From Rhodoferax sp. (GTDB taxonomy: Bacteria; Pseudomonadota; Gammaproteobacteria; Burkholderiales; Burkholderiaceae_C), in assembly GCA_020048795.1 (NCBI GenBank), contig JAIFMA010000074.1, positions 1-6,143 of the forward strand: a DNA stretch of 6,143 nt. Direction: 5' to 3'. The notes beneath the pieces are model-generated. The model searched no databases and was not told where the DNA came from. It saw nothing but the letters and a program-made list of their open reading frames with translations. The translations under genes were made by a program, and so were the position numbers. Below are positions 4,166 to 6,143 of the stretch, in pieces. How positions within the stretch are numbered: the first letter of the stretch is position 1; the number at the start of each line of letters is the position of its first letter.

Positions 4166-4534
4166 TTGCCAAACTACGCTGCGATTCGTACCCAGGGCGA
4201 TTACCAGACCACACTCAGGGAAATCTCGGCGCTGATGGAACTTGACCCGGACGTGAACTCGCCCGAGGGCGACCGCCTGGATGTGCTGGTAACCCTGGTG
4301 CAGGCGTTCGAGCAGCGCCATTTCCCGATGGACTTGCCTGACCCGGTGGAAGCCATCAAGTTCCGCGTGGAGCAGCAAGGCTTGCAACCCAAAGACCTGG
4401 AGCCCATGATTGGCCAGCGCAACCGGGTGTACAAAATACTCAACCGCAAACGCCCGCTGACGCAGGCGATGATCTGGCGCTTGCACACCGGCCTGGGCAT
4501 GCCGGCTGAGAGCCTGATTCGCCAGCCAGCATAA
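4166..4534 (+). CDS. higA: HigA-like (COG5499) antitoxin/HTH regulator without its toxin
   Basis: This is a 122-residue protein. The first half follows the COG5499 pattern: I-R-T-x-x-D-Y-x-x-T-L-R-E-I-S-A-L, then S-P-E-G-D-R-L-D-V-L-V-T-L-V-x-A-F-E. The second half is an XRE-type HTH: P-V-E-A-I-K-F-R-V-E-Q-Q-G-L, then R-V-Y-K-I-L-N-R-K-R-P-L-T, ending R-L-H-T-G-L-G-M-P-A-E-S-L-I. These antitoxins bind HigB mRNA interferases and repress the operon. No ATG is available: the frame opens after a TGA at 4142 and the best start is TTG at 4166, giving a normal family N-terminus but with no good Shine-Dalgarno. HigB normally lies immediately upstream; here there is only the repeat copy at 4097, so the toxin has been lost and possibly the first few native codons too. 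Confidence 0.82.
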   Translation: MPNYAAIRTQGDYQTTLREISALMELDPDVNSPEGDRLDVLVTLVQAFEQRHFPMDLPDPVEAIKFRVEQQGLQPKDLEPMIGQRNRVYKILNRKRPLTQAMIWRLHTGLGMPAESLIRQPA

Positions 4535-4570
4535 ATTGCGGACAGCAAAATCAAGGGCAAGTAAAAATAT

Positions 4571-4619
4571 CATATTTGATAGCACATTGCGCATACTAGG
4601 CAAGCGCTGGAGGCTAATT
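4571..4619 (+). repeat. Intergenic stem-loop repeat resembling a Comamonadaceae family repeat
   Basis: ATTTGATAGCACATTGCGCA, then CAAGCGCTGGAGGCTAATTT (4600-4619), resembles an abundant intergenic repeat I recall from Comamonadaceae (ATTTGATAGC...TTGCGC...CAAGCGCTAGAGGC...ATTT). TTGC (4587-4590) and GCAA (4600-4603) can pair. The identification is from memory and is used only as a taxonomic hint. It lies between higA and the BRO-N remnant. Confidence 0.5.
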
Positions 4620-4631
4620 TCATTCATATTT

Positions 4632-4760
4632 TCAGGCTATTCGCAGCAGGCACGTGCAAAGGGTGTCAGTGATGACAAACCACCCTTCACCCTGGTGCTC
4701 TACCTGACGGATTCTCTTGCCTTCAAACAGCGCCAGATTCGACGTTTCCTCAGAACTCAT
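4632..4760 (-). pseudogene. BRO-N/antirepressor-like protein, N-terminal remnant
   Basis: The minus-strand ATG at 4760 has a good Shine-Dalgarno (AAGGA, 8 bases upstream). The frame encodes 42 residues: N-L-A-L-F-E-G-K-R-I-R, then G-E-G-W-F-V-I-T-D. This is the usual opening of BRO-N-domain proteins of phage antirepressor type (F-x-x-K-x-I-R-x-x-x-x-x-x-x-W-W-F-V-x-x-D-V). After VITD the expected D-V-V-x-x-L segment is replaced by an unrelated tail ending at TGA 4634-4632. BRO-N proteins bind DNA and occur in prophages and TA/defence regions. Only about one third of the domain remains, so it is not functional. The rest of the 4535-4904 interval holds the two intergenic repeats and no other gene I can support. 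Confidence 0.65.
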
Positions 4761-4780
4761 GATGAATTCCTTAGATAAAA

Positions 4781-4826
4781 ACAGCTTGTAGCCCTTGTCC
4801 TATAAGCGCAAGAAGCTACATAAAAT
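4781..4826 (-). repeat. Intergenic stem-loop repeat, second copy (inverted)
   Basis: On the minus strand this reads GTAGCTTCTTGCGCTTATAG (4819-4800), then GACAAGGGCTACAAGCTGT (4799-4781), again resembling the Comamonadaceae intergenic repeat. GTAGC (4788-4792) pairs with GCTAC (4815-4819), and CTTG (4794-4797) with CAAG (4809-4812), forming a stem with an internal bulge. It sits just upstream of the BRO-N remnant's ribosome site. Confidence 0.5.
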
Positions 4827-4904
4827 ATAGTAACAAATGCACTGAACACGACCAAAAAGTCAGTTCCAGTGTTTCAAGATGTTTGTTTATGCCTACGCCG
4901 CCTG

Positions 4905-5201
4905 TTAGAAACTGCCCTGCATTCCCTCCACAATCTCACGCAGATGGCCATCAAATTTGCGGTTGATGTCTTCAAAGTTCCCAATCAAACGGGCATAAAT
5001 CGGGTTGGCAAAAATGGCATCAATATCCACGCGGCCATGCGAAGACAGGTTGGCAACAAAGGCATCCTTGATCTTGCCCAGCGCAACGCTCTGAACGTGG
5101 CTGAAGTTGTACAAAGCCAGGTAACTCTCAAAGCCCGCGCCATGGGGTGATGTTCTTTCTTTGTTTATGCGCGGGTGGCATGTCTGTGACAGCTTGGCAT
5201 T
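4905..5201 (-). pseudogene. C-terminal fragment of an unrecognised protein
   Basis: The minus frame is open from 5201 (after a TGA at 5202-5204) to TAA at 4905. The convincing protein-like part starts about 5153 (H-G-A-G-F-E-S-Y-L-A-L-Y) and runs to the end: S-V-A-L-G-K-I-K-D-A-F-V-A-N-L, V-D-I-D-A-I-F-A-N-P-I-Y-A-R-L-I, G-N-F-E-D-I-N-R-K-F-D, then a last amphipathic helix. There is no ATG in the frame, only a TTG at 5114 inside what looks like continuous coding sequence and without a ribosome site. I read it as the last 80 or so residues of a longer protein whose 5' part was removed when it was joined to the permease region. I do not recognise the family. A short independent gene from 5114 is possible but less likely. 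Confidence 0.5.
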
Positions 5202-5359
5202 TCAACCACATGCAGGCAAGTATCCCACTGTGGAACTGCCAATTGCCGGGCGCTTGGCCTGCTGCAAACCGCGATTTTGAAGCCACACGGCCTGATCAAC
5301 CGATATTTCATAAAGATCGACTTAGCATTGGCTGCTGGATTTCTGAGGCATTCACCACA
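5202..5359 (+). other. Junction region without a supported gene; two open frames lead into the permease
   Basis: Two plus-strand frames are open here. One ends with L-I-N-R-Y-F-I-K-I-D-L-A-L-A-A-G-F-L at a TGA (5361-5363) that overlaps the permease ATG as ATGA, so it may be the tail of an upstream operon gene. The other is in frame with the permease and would add 60 residues from an ATG at 5180, but this extension looks unlike a permease N-terminus. Neither is recognisable. The segment probably contains the fusion point between island debris and the ABC operon. Confidence 0.3.
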
Positions 5360-6143
5360 ATGAATGAAAATATGCCCATGTGGAAACTGATCAAACCCAA
5401 AAGCGGCAACCTGTGGTTGTGGCAAGTTGGCCTGCTGGTGCTGCTGTTTGTGTTCTGGCACGTGATGACGGTGCCCGGGCTGATTGCGCCCATGATGTTT
5501 GACAACGACCGCCAGGCGGCGTTCTTTTTTGGCGAGCCACTGAAGATGTTCAGCCGCATCTGGGTCTGGTTTGTGACCGATGCCGACATCTACCAGCACC
5601 TGGCGGTGACGCTGGCCGAAACCCTGATGGCGTTTGCCATTGGCTCCGGGCTGGGGCTGGCCGGCGGCCTGTGGCTGGCGCTGGCTCCGATGGCATCCGC
5701 CATTCTGGAGCCCTACATCAAGGCCATGAACGCCATGCCGCGCATTATTCTGGCGCCGATTTTTTCGGTCTGGTTTGGGCTGGGCATGGGTTCCAAGGTG
5801 GCGCTGGGTGTGACGCTGGTGTTTTTTATCGTGTTTTTTAACGTCTATCAGGGTGTCAAAGAAGTCAGCCCGGTGGTGCTGGCCAATGCGCGCATGCTGG
5901 GGGCCGACCAGCGCCAGTTGCTGCGTCATGTCTACCTGCCCAGCGCTACCAGTTGGGTGTTCAGCTCGCTGCATACCAGCGTCGGGCTGGCATTTGTGGG
6001 CGCGGTAGTGGGTGAATACCTGGGCTCCAGCCAGGGTGTGGGCTACCTGATTTTGCAGGCCGAGGGCAGCTTTGACATCAACACCGTGATGGCCGGCATT
6101 GTGGTGCTGACGGTGTTTGCGCTGGCGCTTGACAGCCTGGTCG
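5360..6143 (+). CDS. ABC transporter permease, SsuC/TauC/NrtB type (runs off the right edge)
   Basis: 261 codons are visible with no stop. This is an inner-membrane permease of the nitrate/sulfonate/taurine (BPD_transp_1) class. The first membrane segment is at about residues 18-40 (W-Q-V-G-L-L-V-L-L-F-V-F-W), then a periplasmic/linker part with F-F-F-G-E-P, then H-L-A-V-T-L-A-E-T-L opening the core domain. K-A-M-N-A-M-P-R-I-I-L-A-P-I-F and V-W-F-G-L-G-M-G-S-K are typical of this class. The cytoplasmic EAA-like loop that contacts the ATPase is N-A-R-M-L-G-A-D-Q-R-Q-L-L-R-H-V-Y-L-P at about residues 172-195. It should work with an ATPase and a periplasmic binding protein outside the window; the substrate cannot be read from sequence. 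ATG 5360 has GAGG 11 bases upstream; ATGs at 5372 and 5378 are alternatives. Confidence 0.9.
   Translation, partial: MNENMPMWKLIKPKSGNLWLWQVGLLVLLFVFWHVMTVPGLIAPMMFDNDRQAAFFFGEPLKMFSRIWVWFVTDADIYQHLAVTLAETLMAFAIGSGLGLAGGLWLALAPMASAILEPYIKAMNAMPRIILAPIFSVWFGLGMGSKVALGVTLVFFIVFFNVYQGVKEVSPVVLANARMLGADQRQLLRHVYLPSATSWVFSSLHTSVGLAFVGAVVGEYLGSSQGVGYLILQAEGSFDINTVMAGIVVLTVFALALDSLV

Noticed and set aside
4109..4627. Minus-strand open frame of 172 codons opposite higA
   Set aside because: It lies opposite a well-supported HigA-like gene, and its composition is that of a reverse-complement shadow. Its only distinct part (4535-4627) is an intergenic repeat.
4536..4778. Plus-strand open frame of 80 codons after higA
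   Set aside because: It crosses an intergenic repeat and is antisense to the BRO-N remnant, which has the better start, ribosome site and family match.
5180..5359. Permease start at ATG 5180 with a 60-residue extension
   Set aside because: The extension has no membrane segment or family similarity, its codon use differs from the permease body, and it lies in the probable fusion region.
5165..5974. Minus-strand open frame of 269 codons
   Set aside because: It is antisense to the permease, is rich in His, Gln and Arg as expected for the reverse of a hydrophobic coding region, and has no recognisable domain. The permease on the other strand is clear.

Overview
The window looks like an accessory island from a betaproteobacterium, most likely Comamonadaceae (Rhodoferax/Polaromonas type). 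That assignment is an inference. It rests on two intergenic stem-loop repeats near 4571-4619 and 4781-4826 that resemble a repeat I recall from that family, on the SsuC/TauC-type permease at the right edge, and on general codon use.

From 1 to about 4.5 kb the window is a dense run of toxin-antitoxin (TA) genes. In order these are: a Phd-like antitoxin with a broken PIN toxin; a DUF433/DUF5615 pair; a lone HVO_A0114/TumA-like HTH regulator; BrnA with a beheaded BrnT; ParD with a ParE cut after about 19 codons; DUF2442 with the last 28 codons of a DUF4160 protein; a complete HepT-like/MntA-like (HEPN/MNT) pair; and a lone HigA-like regulator. Antitoxins are intact throughout. Of the toxins, only DUF5615 and HepT are still full-size. 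Four are visibly truncated (PIN, BrnT, ParE, DUF4160), and the usual partners of TumA and HigA are absent.

A short repeat runs through the same stretch. Its core is about 25 bp and reads close to GGTCAGGTCTTGAAATATAG. It occurs at 1128, 1643, 2234, 3160 and 4097, with a degenerate copy at 469, always in the same orientation although genes lie on both strands. Every copy sits at the edge of a TA gene: at a toxin break point, in the last codons of a toxin, or just upstream of an antitoxin that lacks its toxin. Two copies (1643-1780 and 3160-3298) belong to a longer, equally spaced unit of about 138 bp that includes the 3' end of brnA. The element at 2234-2300 has a brnT without its 5' end on one side and a parE without its 3' end on the other, which is best explained by recombination between repeat copies. 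I regard this association between repeats and toxin loss as the main result.

From 4.5 to 5.2 kb there are more gene remnants (a BRO-N antirepressor-like N-terminus and the C-terminal part of an unrecognised protein) among family-typical intergenic repeats. From about 5.36 kb a nitrate/sulfonate/taurine-type ABC permease begins and runs off the right edge, marking a return to ordinary metabolic genes.
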